Shown: in pieces, positions 1-20,265 of the stretch
Layout: each line of letters begins with the position of its first letter
Numbering within the stretch: the first letter of the stretch is position 1
Assembly (NCBI GenBank): GCA_905250125.1
Contig: CAJNOL010000105.1
Span: 132,848 to 196,847, forward strand
DNA from: Rotaria sordida
Lineage: Eukaryota > Rotifera > Eurotatoria > Philodinida > Philodinidae
Direction: 5' to 3'
Length of the DNA stretch: 64,000 nt
The notes under the pieces: model-generated
What the model was told of the DNA's origin: nothing
The model's input: only the letters and a program-made list of their open reading frames with translations
The model's database searches: none
Program-made: the position numbers and the translations under genes

Positions 1-1103
1 CGAACAAAAAATAAAATGACTTAATTTTTTTGTCTTTATCAAAATAACCATATCGGATTCCGTTGCTCTAGGTTTCTACCTTCAATAATTAAACTAAAGT
101 AGCGTCATTAAATGATTGGTTATTTATTTATCGAGTAGAACTCTTGTATAATCAAGAAAGATAGATAGTGTTCGTTTTTTAAACGATTTTCAAATTCGAA
201 TTATTTCATTTTTTCAAAATTCCTTAGAATAGTTTCTTCGATTAGTTCAAGAAATTAACTTTTCTATCCTTTAGCTGTTATCAACATGGGACTTCTTTTT
301 TTCCTTTTTTTTCTCTTCGTTCATTTCTTCTCTTCGTATCTCTCTTATACAGCATTATTCCCTAAGGAGCAAGAAAAGAATGAATATGACTAAGAAAGCA
401 GAAAATATCAAGAGACAGGTGTCATCTCCTTTCTTTTTTTTTTGTGTTACTATCATATAAAAGAAAAGTCGTCAATGTATTTTTGTTTCACTACATAATT
501 ATAAATACAAAGAACAATGTACTACTATAGTAAAAAAAACACAAAGAAAAGATTCATTCGTTCTAATTTATTTTGTTTTGTTTTTATTTTATCAATTTAT
601 ATGGATAAGGGACGTCTGTAATCTTTTCCATTTTCTTCCTTCGTTTTCTTTTTTTTCTTCTTTTCTTTTATTTAAAAGAATTCTGTCGAAGAAAATCTCG
701 AGAGAATTTCACAAGAGAAAGAAGAGTGCTTTGCCAGTAGTTGTTTCTCTTTTTCTCTCTATGGCTGTCTGTTTGACGTCGTCGGTTGGTCACCGGGGAG
801 CTCACGTCGTATTGCCTGCCGCGGCTGCATCCCAGGGGAGCTAGTCGACTCTTTTTACGTGTATGTGTGTGAAACAGCATGTGGGTAGAGAGAGAGAATG
901 TATAGATCGACGACAACTGCTGTGTTCTGCACCCCTCCGGGAATGATGGACGAGTGCGTGCGCATATACATATAGGAAGGCAAAACGAGAGAGGAAAGAA
1001 GGAGAAAGATGCACCGAGAGCATGATTAGAACAAGGAGATGCACTCGTCTTACTTATCAAGTTGATTGCAGTATCCTATTCTAGAATAAAGACAAAAAAA
1101 ACG
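1..1103. other. 5' flank of the zinc-finger gene, with a GC-richer island
   Basis: No coding region is supported here. Most of it is T-rich and A-rich. Positions about 770-1030 are distinctly richer in G and C and in CpG than the surroundings (for example the stretch near 795-840 and the purine-rich stretch near 980-1040). They lie just upstream of the start codon at 1104, so they may hold the promoter and 5' untranslated region of the zinc-finger gene. This is inferred from base composition and position only; no TATA box or initiator was identified. Confidence 0.35.
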
Positions 1104-7886
<6,783 letters not shown>

Positions 7887-8299
7887 CAAAATATTAATAC
7901 AAAACTTTTTTTTTTTCGTTTTTTTCTGTTTTTGTCATTAATTATTATTATTATTATTATTATATTTTTACTTATGTCAGATATTTGTTTTTTCGAAAAC
8001 AGCCGCTCTTAATCTTCACATCTTTCATTTTCTCTTTGCTTTTGTTTCTCATCTAGTCTATACTTTTGATTTCATGTATTTTTTTTCTTTTTAAACATAA
8101 CAAAAGAGAAAACATATGCATATATGTATATATATATATACATATACAGAGAGAGAAATTATATAAAAGTGAGTGTTCTTCACACTGTAACGTATTTGTA
8201 GTTATATTGTTGTTCGTTTTTTTCTTTTTTGTTTTTTTGTTTTTGGAAAAAAACCTTGCAATGACAATTATAATTTATATGTTTATTTATATGATATTG

Positions 8300-8800
8300 A
8301 TACAGTAGTCATTTGATGTCATATTGATGTAAACATTTCATATGAAACACTCGATGATATTCAGTTTTGTCTTTGTTTATGTATCTGTCTATCAATGACA
8401 AAATGCTTACGAATCATAGTTTTGATGAATAATTTCATGCATAGTCAACTGAAAAAACTACAAGGTTCTCAGAAGATTTTTTTCGTTTGTAGAGTTCGTT
8501 GCGTGGATCATTCTAGTAGAAAAAATCTTCAAATTTACTCAATAAATCATGGTGTTCGGAATAAAATACTCAAAAATTTTGGCTATTTCTGACTACTACT
8601 GAGTGGTAGTACACAGCGAGATCTACAGGCAAAAAAAACCTTCTAAGAACAATGTGTCTTTTGCGGTTGACTACTCATGGAAGTATCTGTCAAAAATACG
8701 ACTCGCAAGCATTTTGTCATTGATAGTGTATTCGCATAAAGACAAGAATAAGAAAAGAAAAACAAACAGTCCATTAATACAATTGACAGGTCATGCATAC
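8300..8800. mobile_element. Long imperfect palindrome (foldback/MITE-like element)
   Basis: The left arm from about 8385 (ATCAATGACAAAATGCTTAC) is answered by the reverse complement near 8700-8725 (GCAAGCATTTTGTCATTGAT). The pairing continues inward, with substitutions and small gaps, to a centre near 8603 marked by the mini-palindrome TACTACTGAGTGGTAGTA. Arms are at least 200 bp. Weaker pairing extends outward toward 8300 and 8800. No target duplication was resolved. Confidence 0.6.
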
Positions 8801-11049
8801 TTCTTGACTTTCTTTTGACAATAATCTCTAAATGTATTCGTAAGTGATTTCATTCGAATAAAAAACTACTGCTTGATTATTGAATATAATATACAATCTT
8901 GAAGGTACAGATCTTAGTGTAAGAAAGGATAGGGTGAGTTAGGCTCTTCCACTTTTTATGTTCTCTCCGCAAAAATTTCAAAGTGTTACTTGAAAGCTGC
9001 CTGCCAAATTTTTAGCTCCTTCCACTCCTAAAAACTATCGAGAGCCCTACTTGAAGACGACATTACGATGTTTATAAGTAACGACAGTAATGTGAACAAA
9101 TGTGTAATATGGAATTCTTAAATCATATTGAATTTGATTATTCTTAAAAAGACTATCATATTTAATTAAATTTTTTTCATTTTCGTTATACAACTATTTC
9201 TTTTTTCAAATAAACAATGCCTACTGTAACCAATAAAACTAAGCAGTAAGTCATCTATAGATCATCAATTGTACTTCAATCGACATGAAGTATGTAAATG
9301 TAATATTCATAGTCAATAGGCAGAGACTTATGTGTCTCATCGAATTAAAATAAAAGTCAATGAAGATCAACTACAAACGATAAACATGAAATTTACATTG
9401 AATAGAATATATTATTCGATCGAACTAAAATAATTCAGATGATTTTTCGTGTAGGTGATGATTAGAATTTTGTTGATTTGTACTTGTAAATGTAACATTC
9501 TTGTTTTTTTTTTTTTGTTTATTCTTCATACTATCATCGTTTGACATCATATTTATACAGTCGATATAATTCTTCTCATTCAGGCGACTGTACAATTGTC
9601 AGCCTTCAAAAAAAAAAGAACGAAAGATTGATTTCATGTACTAATGTGTAATTACAGTCGAACTTTATCTCTGTGTTTTTATCATTATTAGTTTTCTTTG
9701 AAATCTTGGATAATAATTTAGTGTCTTTTAGTAATAGATTTCAGATGAAGATTTTTGTCTTGGTACTTATATTTTTCATTATGAATAAGATAGTTAAATA
9801 ACAATCGCTTTTTCAAATTATACTTGTAAGAAAATACAATAACATAAATTGAAAAAATATCTATTTTATTTTTAGAAATCTTAGTATAATCTTCATTCAA
9901 TGGTTTTTATTTATTCGAAAAGAAGCTTAAAGATTCTTGTTGAAGTACTTTGATATTTCCGATGATTGGGACTCGTACTTCACTATATGCTTAATTATGG
10001 GATATGACAATTCAGATAGGAATAGGTTTTTTCTCTCTACAAGCTATTACTAAAAAGCAATAAACTATTATCTGTGAATTTAATTGAAAGTAATAATAGT
10101 AAAGAGACAATCACCATAACAATTATCATCTTCAATTACATATAAGTACATGAAATAAAAATTCTTATTCCTTTAGTAGAGTAGATTAAATGCTAAAGCG
10201 CATATTGGTCGTACAATTATTAGTTCAAACTATGATAGTATGAACAAAAAAAGTAGAAAAATATTAGGTCTATAGTTTACTTTAGCTATGAGAATATATC
10301 AAATTATTAGAAATGATCTATCATTGAATCTCACGAGTGCAACATACTTGAAATGTAATCGAATAAAAACGTATTTTAGCATTTTATACAATTCAAATAT
10401 TATTTATAAATGCTAATATTATATTAAATATTCTTTACAACTAACATTTTTTTTTCTCTAATAACCATATGAAATAATGATTACTCCAATGAGACTATCA
10501 TATAGCCTAATAATCTCTCATGATGCTGAATAATATAAATAAACAACAACCATTTATACTATGTTATATTAAAATAACTATACGATTCGATATCTTATGA
10601 TGCAATGACTTAATGATCTGATGCTTGAAAAGAAAATGTCAAAATTTATGTAGTTGCATTATCAATAGATTGATAATTGTTCAATGTTTGTAGATTATTA
10701 TGAGGAAATGAATTGTTTTTTTTTTGTCTATTATTAGGTTTTATTCATCATATTCACATTATTATTCATTAACATTTTCATAAAAACTAATAATTATTTA
10801 TTGCATATCATATTCTCCTTTAATAAAATGATTTTGATCATTATTACAAATATAATTATCAAGAATATTAATATAGAAATTCAAATTGTTTGATAAAATC
10901 AAATCTATAATAAATTTTATTGATCTGTGTTTACAATAAATTTTTATATTTTGACGTGTGATATGTAACAAACAACATGATTGTTCGGTAATAAAAAATC
11001 ATTTTGTTGAAATTTTTTGCTTATTTGCATTTGACATTGATTTAGTTTT

Positions 11050-11905
11050 GCTTATGAGAGAAACCTCCTAATTGATATATTGCTTTTTGAGTCGAGACTA
11101 TATGCATTATATATATCTAATTGACCTATGAATAACCTGAAAAGAGTTCGTGCCTTTAATTTATTGCTGTCACATGAGAAAATTGATTTTTGAGTTTTAA
11201 CTTGAAATTTTGCATAGAGACCGGTCTTAATGAGAGTAACTTATTGTCAATGTTTTTTAAGTCTTTTGACATACTCTTCTATCCAGGAAATATGAGCATA
11301 AAAAATTTGTCGATTTATATGAGCAATGTAAAAGACACGATGTTACCATAGTTGTATCTTAGGATAGGAACAGCAATGAGATTTGAAACATTAATCCTTT
11401 GGTCCCAGGGTTTTTTTTTCTGAACACAACGAGAAAATCGATTATGTAGTGTTAGAAAATAGTGAATGCACTATGTATGAATATCTTCGACACTTTCAAA
11501 ATACTGATAATTTCCTGCATCAACAAAGGAAAGCTATTCTACGCACCATTACCATTCACTTTTAATTTATTTAATATATAAATCTTTCCCTGATTTGATA
11601 AAATACTCGAAGTGGTATATATACCATGCCCGACACCCAAGGGTTAATATCGTTGACGCTTGTCTCGATGCAAAGTTTCGAATCGGAACTCGAAAATTAT
11701 TGTTTCTGGTGTTCCTGAGAGAGAACACGGCATTCAATTAAAAAATACCATAAACATGTAGTATTTCCGCAGCAATAAGCTAATGGCATGAACACATTTC
11801 AGGGTATTCATAACTCGTTTGGGTCTACACAATGCACATAGTCATCACTCGAAAGCAATTTATCAGCTTGAGAATTTCCCTCGTTAATACAACGTCATTA
11901 TCTTT
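11050..11905. mobile_element. Palindromic element, copy 1 (split by a nested insertion)
   Basis: The ends pair with each other: a left block near 11090-11165 is the reverse complement of a right block near 11770-11870, both including a GAGTTATGAATACCCTG-type motif. Both ends also match the two ends of the palindrome at 46.06-46.52 kb, so the two are copies of one family. A TTAA-flanked element (11395-11643) interrupts it and accounts for part of its greater length. Confidence 0.65.
11395..11643. mobile_element. piggyBac-like miniature element nested in the palindrome
   Basis: A 249-bp segment flanked by TTAA on both sides (11391-11394 and 11644-11647). Its ends are inverted: left TCCTTTGGTCCCAGGG, right CGACACCCAAGGG, with the CCCTTTGG-like terminus typical of piggyBac ends. 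TTAA target duplication is the hallmark of piggyBac. There is no transposase, so it is non-autonomous. Confidence 0.6.
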
Positions 11906-12253
11906 TACTCTGTTTTTTTAATTAAATATCATGTGAGAAAATTATCAGACAATCAAATAACCTTTTTATCTTGTATTTGTTGCTCTTTTCTTATCCTATC
12001 GATCATAGAAAATTGCTTCAATTAGAAGTCAAAATCTTGTATTAAATCGAAAAAACATACATTGAATTGTCGTTTATGTTAGATAATCTTAAAAAATAGA
12101 ATATATACTTTATTAAATCAACTTCTATGTCATTCATCTGTTTTCTAGGGTCATAATTTATATGTCGTCTTTTTTTTTTGTTGTTTCTATGATTAGCACC
12201 ATCGGTATACAGTCTAGTACAAATTTAAAATAAAAAAAAAGAAGTATGAGTTC

Positions 12254-15200
12254 TCACAAATCACTTTTTACAGATGATGATGATGATGATGACGAAAAAG
12301 AAAAAAAATATTTATGCACATCCAATAATAGGACAAGAAATAGAAGTACAAATATTATTAATAGAAGATACCGAATTTGTTTAAGTTCTCTTGCAGTTTC
12401 TGCTATAGTTGTTTTTTGTAATGTAATCGAATCTTTTAACTAAAATTAAAAACAAAAACAAATTATCGAATAGTTTAATTTCAAAAACAAAACAAGAAAA
12501 TATTTATTTACTATATTTTGCATTGCAACAATTGACGGATCAGACGAAATAGATGAATGTAAAGAATGTATTTCATTTGATTGATTTATAGATGTGACAG
12601 ATGTTGGTTTATTACTTAGTGAACATCTCAATCTAAATAAAAAAGTTATCGTTATCAATTTTTATGATATATAAAAAACTAATAATACCTATGTTCATAA
12701 AGCACCGAATTCGGTACAGTTTTCCAAAATTCAATTAATTGTGCTTGTTTTAATTCATGACCAATTAATGTCCATATAATTAAAAATTTTTCCTTATTAA
12801 TATTATTTGTTGGTGTACAATACGCTTTACAAAAAAGAAAACGTCAGAAGTTCAATAAATTTTATTAATAAATAAAAAAGAAAAAACTAACCTTTTAATA
12901 AATAAACAGAAACAGTAGTTTTTGCACCTGGATGTAAAAGACTACAACCGGGTTTAACACGAAATTTATCAGGTGATGTTGTTTTAATTTTAAATGTTAA
13001 AATTTTATCACCCATATTTGTTAATTGTAATGTTTGAACACAATCACTTGTTCCTTGTGATAAAGGATCTATTCGTTCAAAGATCATTTCATCATATGGT
13101 CTAAGAGAAAACAATTTTTTTGTTTTTGAAAAAAACAAAATATTTTTTGTAAATATATGCAAACCTTATTCCAAGTCCATGATAAACTTTTTCTTCACCC
13201 ATACATCCATTTACTAAATTTGGTTTTTGTAGAATGGACTAGAATAATTAAATTATAAAATAATGCATCTTTCATTATGAAAAATTTACTTTTCGAGACA
13301 CTATGTGACATGAATCAGACGTAGATGTGGAATGATTAGATTCTTCTGGTGTTAGTAGTTCATCATGAGATGGTGAATCAATCTTTGGTATATTGTCAGT
13401 TGTTATTATTGATTCTGTTGGTGATGATGAAAGGGGTATATCAAGTGAATTACTATCAGCAAAAGTAACCTAAGAATAGAATCAAAGCTAATACAAGAAA
13501 CAAAAAAATTTTAATAAAAAAATAAAAATTACTTTTTTCTTTAAACTTGCATTCATTGAATCTTCAACAGCTTCGTTTATTGGATCATGAAGATGAACAT
13601 AATTTGTTGTATCCTAAAATCAAAAATAAAAATAAAAATTTATTATCATTAAATAATTAATAAATTTAAAAATGTATCTTTTCATCTTATTGTTTATTAT
13701 CTACTAAATAAACGCTATATATATATATAGATATATAATCAATCTATCGTTTTTTTTCGCTTATTCAAATGAAGTCATCGTTCAAATATTTATGATCTAA
13801 ATACATACAAACGAGAAAAGAAGAAAAGTAAAATAGATAAATAGAAAGATAAATTCTTTTTTTTTTTTTATCGATTTGATCGAATGTCTCTCATTCTCTA
13901 TTCACATACATCATTCAGATTGAGAGCTTTGTGCGACATGGTTAGATAGATAAAACACTAGAGAACATCGTAATAACTTATTAAATAATCTGAAAAACTT
14001 TTGTCGTCGTAGTCGTTGTTGTTGTTATTATTATTATTATTGGCATAGTCGACATTTCTCTTTTTATTCTCATTTTCTTCATCGTCTTCGATGCTGCTGT
14101 TGATGTCATTACTGGTAGACTTGTCGTTGTGTCGTTCATACTCACCCTCGAGAGAGTAGCAAGCTTCACCCGACTTCTTTCTTTTTGTCTATGCGTTCGA
14201 TTCTGATGAAAGCTGCAGGACGAGAAAGATAAAAAAAAACGATGACGCATATAGTGAGACCGGATAAAAATAGAAGGAAAAAAAAAGGAAATAACGGTAA
14301 CAGTAGGATGGAACACAAGAATGAAATAACTACATTGTTTTCCTATCATCTGTCTATCTACCAATGTTCGTAATGCATATATAGAAACGCTTATGTTTGT
14401 ATATACATATATACATACATAACAATAGTGAACGTTTTGTTATTTTTTTGTTTTTCTTTCTCGTGTTATTTCGAAAGAAACGGAAAACGGAAATGAAGAC
14501 AATAAAATTGTCTAAAAAGTCAGCGGAAAAACATATATCTACTTATCTGACTATGGCAAAGTGCAGTGCATCCATTAGATAAACAAAAAAGCACTGAGCT
14601 TCTTCGATTTTTTTTGTCCTTGTTTTTTTTCTTTATATATCATACTCAATCTTCAACTGGATCAACTCGGTTCACTTACATTGCCGCCCATTGCTATTGA
14701 CAATTGATCGGGTTGCACATACTGTGTGATCGATTTAGCATCGACGAATTTAATAAATTGTTCTGCTTCAGCGGGCAACCACGAACGAATTAGTCTCCAT
14801 ACAGCTAAGAATAGAAAAAATAAATAGACGCAATCATTTTTTTTTCTCTCTCTCTCTCTCTCTCTTGTTTTTTTTTTCTTTCTCCAAACATACGGACATT
14901 TACCTTGCAAAATAAATGGCATTTTATAAATCATCATATAAGCTAAAATCAATGACATTATAGAAAACGAACTCGATGCATGTTTGATAAGATACCTAAT
15001 AATCCTGGGTAACCAATTTGCACAGAACTAATAATAAATTTGACTAAATCCAAATCCTAATAAAAAATAAGCTAGATCGATTGAATAAAATTCTAAGAAA
15101 ACGAACTAGATTTCTGAGACCAGTTTCACTTAAATCAAAAAGAATAACAATTTTTTCACCTGGATGACGTCGAATATGTCTTTCAAAAGTATATGTTATA

Positions 15201-15873
15201 AAACGTTTCACAGCTTCATTATCTTCTTGACCTTTCTTAAATGTTCGAACATCAAAATGAACTATAGAGAATAGAAAATTGAAATCTAATAAGACAAAAA
15301 AAAAAGAAAAGATTTCCGATTTACGTAGTGGATAATTGCTCATGTCACGATTTTTAAAATAGATTCCATTGCGATCGAAATAATCGGCCGGAAATTCATT
15401 TGTTGAGACGTCTATTAGAAAGAAAGAAAGAAAATATATATATATATATATATATTTACGAAATTATGAAGAAAAATATTAGTTCTATTTTAATTTCAAT
15501 TGTACCATAAACATTATGACTTTTTCTCCAACTCATTGATATATTAAAAATTTGAAGTGCTCGATCTGCATCGAAATCTGGACCAAATTGTCCATGTTGA
15601 ACATACATTAATGTATATTCATCGACTTCATTGAAACGTTGAATATCATGTAGATCATATAGTTCATTCTCGTTAATTTCTTCTAATAAAAAGTAAATAT
15701 ATTAAGTTATGTTTTTGTATACAATGAATTGAATCGTACTTTCAAAATGTTTATTGACTAGTTCACGAAATCTATCAACCTTTGAATAATAAAATAAGGT
15801 TATTTAATTAAAATAATATTTGATAAAATTATACTGAAATTAGTGTTGCAAATGTTGGAATCGATGATGCCAT
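12254..15873 (-). CDS. MOSPD2: MOSPD2: CRAL-TRIO plus MSP domain, ER tail-anchored tether
   Basis: Fifteen exons give one 569-aa frame: 15835-15873, 15740-15779, 15506-15682, 15325-15411, 15107-15261, 14996-15056, 14904-14942, 14680-14804, 13533-13613, 13290-13469, 13165-13238, 12892-13100, 12689-12824, 12512-12632, 12254-12439. The N-terminal half is a CRAL-TRIO/Sec14 fold (HPGEKIVILFDLSETGLRNL, then YPGLL and VWRLIRSWL). The C-terminal half is a major-sperm-protein domain (RPYDEMIFERIDPLSQG ... DKFRVKPGCSLLHPG), the module that in VAP/MOSPD2 proteins binds FFAT motifs. The last exon adds ELKQIR followed by a strongly hydrophobic stretch (LLLIIFVLLFLVLLL) and a short Ser-rich tail. That fits an ER tail anchor, as in human MOSPD2 (518 aa). 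The expected role is membrane contact-site tethering and lipid traffic at the ER. Intron 8 (1.07 kb) holds only simple repeats. Confidence 0.92.
14843..14867. repeat. CT microsatellite in a MOSPD2 intron
   Basis: An uninterrupted (TC)n run follows a T-run within the intron between exons 7 and 8 of MOSPD2, next to the polypyrimidine tract. It is simple sequence. Confidence 0.8.
15430..15455. repeat. AT microsatellite in a MOSPD2 intron
   Basis: A run of about 12 AT repeats in the intron between exons 3 and 4. Similar AT runs occur near 19556, 38363, 40270, 49802, 50241, 60730 and 61948. Confidence 0.85.
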
Positions 15874-18800
15874 GTGACAAAGTGGTATAACACAAAAAAA
15901 GAATAAGATGTGATACACTGAAACGAGATAACAGATACAGAAACAAACCAATATAAATCAAACATGAAAACAATAATATACGATGATAGATATATTTATA
16001 GTTGCTTTATAATTCATCTCAATTACTAAATTTTTTTTTATAGTATCTGAAAAAATAATAAATAATAATTTTTGTTTCATTTTTTTATTAATTTCAATAA
16101 TTACAGGCAATTCATGTTTCATATATACTTATATTGAATTTCCATATCTTTATTAATGTTTCATTTAGATCACAAAGAATGAATACATTTAGTATTTCCG
16201 GAAAGCTTTCTAATCACAGAAAATTTTCTATAATTAACTGAAAAACTTTAAATATTGATTTTCTTCAAGGAAAAAAAAAATTTTTTTTTTATATAGAATA
16301 TTTATCGAACTCAATGACCTAAGCTTTTTATTATAATGACGCAGAAAGTCAAAGTAATTTCTATTCAAACAAAAATAAATAAATGATTAATATTTATATA
16401 ATAAATAAGGAAAACATAGGAAAAACAAACAAACAATTTTTAGATAAAAAATGAAAAAGAAAACCATAACGTTTTTATTTTTATGCATATGTATTCACAC
16501 CATTTCTATAAAAAGGTAAGATTCGAAGTAAGGATAATGCCATCTATGTTTATATAAGTTTGAATAATTTGTGATCATTAAACATTTAAATGTAGAATTT
16601 TCTTCTCATTAATATTACTAACGAACATATATAAGAAAATAAATATTTGCATAACAAACAAAAAAAACATACACTTACATTCAACTTTAGTTTTTTTTTT
16701 CTTATATTCAACATGTTACGTGATGTTATTCTAATTTCATATATTCTAAAAAAAACATAACATAGATTAGTTCTTTTAATAGAAATTTTCAATATTTCTT
16801 TCAAAATTTATAAAAGATATTCTCCAATGATAATCAAAACACTAGACATCACTTCAAAAACTAATAACATATTATCTTTAGTATTTAGAATAATCATTAG
16901 AGTTAATAACTCAATATTCTAAGTTTTTTTTTTCTAGTATATAGATTTCTATACTCATGAGAATGTAAAGACTAATCATTCGTATGGAAAATTTTAATGA
17001 TTCTAGTAGTCTATATATGATTACAGTGATAAAGCGTTGAAGAAAATTTAACATGTCTATTATTCTATATATAAGTATACTATCTGTAAATCTATTATGA
17101 TAAAAAACATTTTAAATATCTTCTCGTTTCGTTCGAATATATATTTAGAAAAATAAATTATTTAAATATCAAAGAGAGAAAATAGATGAAAACTAATGCA
17201 TGTTTAGGTAAACGAACATCATTAATTTCTTTTTTTATTTTTTGGAATATTATGTGTGATTCGATAATTGAATCAGTTTCTTTCACTCACATCAGTACAC
17301 ATCATCATCGGCAATTAATTCAGATTGAATGAACAGTGCGATTGATAAATTTAATAGTTCGATTGAGCTTCAATTAATAGCTGTAAATGAATGATTTTCT
17401 ACACTACTGAAACAAAAGGATCTGTACATAAATATATATTTCTCATAGCTAAAACAAAGACTTTCTCATTAAAATCTATGGCTGTTTATATACAAGTATA
17501 GAAATCAAATGAATTAATAATAGAAAACAAAATAACTTATGAACTAATGCTGAATAATAAATTTAGTACGAGCGTTTATCCTTTATTGATAAACAACAAT
17601 CGAATAAACAAGAAGTATATTTAAAGTATTGGACTCTTTTTATTTATTTATTCAATATACACCTCTGAACAAAAGTCTTCTTCCCTTCATCCTTTTGTTC
17701 GTATAGAAACCCTTGAGCCTCAAGTGAATGTTGGTTACATGAATGATGTAAATACTGTATTCTCGTATAGTGTATGATTGATTACGACTTATTTCAATGA
17801 AGAATGTACGTCATTCTATACAATCGGTCAATACGACAAATTAGTTGGTCGATAAAATCCTTCATGGCTAGGTTATCTCTTTTTGTGGTATTTTCTGAAT
17901 GTTTTACTAGTTTTATTTTATCTGTATTTGTATAATCTGATATGCCGTATTCTCGGAAGAGCTTCGCGTCAGTGACGAAAAGAATTTAATGATCTAAATC
18001 AGTAAAACAGTAAGCAGATACGAAAAAAAAAGAGATAACCTGGTCGTGAAACATTCTGTCAACCAACTTATCTGTAGTGTTGCTCAATTCTATTGAAAGA
18101 CATTTTTCATTGAAGTAAATTATCATCAATCATACACTATACTACAATAAAGTACTCAAGCCATTCTTGTTACTAAAATTCACTTGAAATTAAAGAGATT
18201 CTATATGCAAAAAATGATAGGGGGAAGGAAAAGGAACTTTTATCTAGAGGTGTAATTCGATATTGATCATGTTATATACACCTTAAAGCATATAGATCAT
18301 TGTCATCAAAGTGTCGACTATCATATTTATTACTTAATTTAATAAATTAAGAATCGAAAAACTCGATAATTATTCCAAAAACATCTATCATACTTGTAAA
18401 AAATTAATTTTCAATAATTTTCATTCTAAAGAAAAAAATCTTTCAAAATTTTTTTTAAAATATACTATTGTTAAAGTTTGAAAGATTGTTATTGATAATA
18501 TCATTGAACAAAAAGAAATGAACTATACTAAAATAAAATCTCAAAATTCAAACTTTAAAACAAAATTTACCGTATTATGTACAAATATCAACTACTTTTC
18601 AATGTTCGAAAATACTATAAAGGACATTTAATTGTGTCACGTACAAAACTCTATTTTAATACATAACAATCGATATATATTCAATTCTTATGTTGTACGA
18701 AGGACGCGTAGTCATCAAGTATGAATCATGAGAACACTGTAGAGTACGAAAAGTATAGTGTTACTGTATGCGCACAAACAAATATAAATATAGGTAAGCA

Positions 18801-19139
18801 AAGAATATGATAATTTGTTTTATATACACATTTAAAAATATATTACTAATATTCACCTGAATCATTGTAATAATATTATGAAAATAAATAGAATATATAC
18901 ATCTGACTTTTGTCCAGTATATGTTTAATATTAATATTTAAAAAAAATTTTTTCCTGTCTAACAAATGATGAAATAGTTAAACTATATGATAAAAAAATT
19001 TCTCACATAGATTTCAAAATATTTCTATTGATTAATTACCTTTAATCTTTTTTAATCATATCTGTTAAATTTCTCTAGCAAAAAGAAAAAGAAAAAAATT
19101 AGAATTATTTTCAAAAAGAATTACATGATTTACTTTTTT
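15874..19139. other. Intergenic region upstream of MOSPD2
   Basis: AT-rich sequence without supportable exons on either strand. The 5' flank of MOSPD2 lies at 15.87-16.1 kb. The only structured feature is the palindromic element at 17.66-18.25 kb. The rest shows T- and A-runs and short ORFs without homology. Confidence 0.5.
17660..18252. mobile_element. 593-bp palindromic MITE flanked by TA
   Basis: The ends are inverted: left CACCTCTGAACAAAAGT, right complement CACCTCTAGATAAAAGT, and TA dinucleotides flank both (17658-17659 and 18253-18254). The two halves pair along nearly their whole length. The block TATAGTGTATGATTGAT is at 17765 and its inverse at 18120-18140; AGGTTATCTCTTTTT is at 17871 and its inverse near 18030. 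Arms are about 290 bp with many substitutions. TA target duplication is the Tc1/mariner signature. It has no coding capacity. Confidence 0.75.
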
Positions 19140-20265
19140 ATATAATTAAGATTCATCACTTGCAGTACCACCCATTGCTTTTGATAATTGATCAAGTGAA
19201 TATATACTGCGTAATAGTTTTTTCATCAACAAATATAACAACATTTTGTACGTCAGTTGGTAACCATGTTTTAATTAATTTTTAAACTACTGAAAAAGAA
19301 AAAAGAAAATTAACATATAAAATATCTTATCCCACGTATAAAAATAGATTTTTTTTACCTTGTAAAATATATGGAAGTTTATAGACCAACATATGAACTA
19401 AAAAAACTATAAATCATCATTCATTAAAACAAACAAATAAACATACAAAGTAATCCTGGATAATAATACGTCAAACAATTGATAGCAAATCTAATAAGAT
19501 CATAATCCTTAATAGAAAAAAAGCTTAAATAAACAAAAAAAAAAAGTAAATCATATATATATATATATATATATAAAACTAACCAAATGTTTGAGACCTG
19601 TTTCACTCAGATCAAATAGTATAACAATTTTTTGACCAGAATGAGTTTGTATGAATCACATAATGTACTATACAATAGAAAAAAAATTAAGATATTAAAG
19701 AAAAATAAAAACATATTAGAATTAAACTTACATATTCAATAATTAATAATATCATGATTTTTATAAAATATTGCATTTCAATCAAAATAATATAATGGAA
19801 ATTGATCAATTGATACATCTAAAATAATGATCAATTCATTTTTACAAATAAACATTAATCTTCTCTCAAATAAAAACAAAATTTACCATAGACATTATGT
19901 TGTTTTCGCTATGTCATTGTTTCATGAAAATGACGAAAAGCTTTTGGTTCATCAAATGTTTTATCATGCTGTCTATGTTATATAAACATAAATGTATATT
20001 CATTGATTTCATTGAAACGTTTGATATCACATACATCATATTCTTCACCATTACTAATTTGTTCTGAAGAGAATCAGATAAAAAAAATAGAAAACAACAC
20101 GAAATAATAAATAATTACTTGAAAAATGTTCATTAATCGCTTTTCGAAATGCTTCAACCTTTGCGCAAAAAAAAACCGAGAGCACTAAAAAAAAGAAACA
20201 AAATAATATTTTTAAAATTTACTGTAATTTATGTTTAAAATGTTGGAATTGCTATAACCATATAT
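19140..20265 (-). pseudogene. Decayed tandem duplicate of MOSPD2 exons 1-8
   Basis: Minus-strand blocks follow MOSPD2 exons 1 to 8 in order and keep their intron positions, so the copy arose by DNA duplication rather than retroposition. Exon-3-like block 19885-20085 reads RFNEINEYTFMF then TAA where MOSPD2 has Gln, and TAG where it has Trp (ISMSW). Exon-8-like block 19150-19290 reads KLIKTWLPTD, has TAA in place of Trp at the AVW position, then QYI, followed by a 1-bp shift before the DQLS equivalent. The MSP-domain half is absent. At least three stops and a frameshift make it a pseudogene of the CRAL-TRIO half. It sits 3.3 kb upstream of the intact gene on the same strand. Confidence 0.85.

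Larger units (their letters stand above)
7887..12253. other. Convergent intergenic region between the zinc-finger gene and MOSPD2
   Basis: The two genes end toward each other here. No coding exon is supported. It holds the zinc-finger gene's 3' flank (T-rich, then a TA-rich microsatellite near 8123-8145), a palindromic element near 8.3-8.8 kb, AT-rich unique sequence, and a composite mobile element at 11.05-11.90 kb. Confidence 0.5.

Noticed and set aside
668-1060. A minus-strand 130-codon open frame upstream of the zinc-finger gene
   Set aside because: Low-complexity Ser/His/Thr/Arg peptide made of translated CT- and GT-rich DNA, with no family resemblance. It overlaps the probable promoter or 5' region of the + strand gene.
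13981-14364. A minus-strand 127-codon frame in the large MOSPD2 intron
   Set aside because: The peptide is poly-Thr/Ile and Met-rich from trinucleotide repeats. The MOSPD2 exons on either side splice in frame without it.
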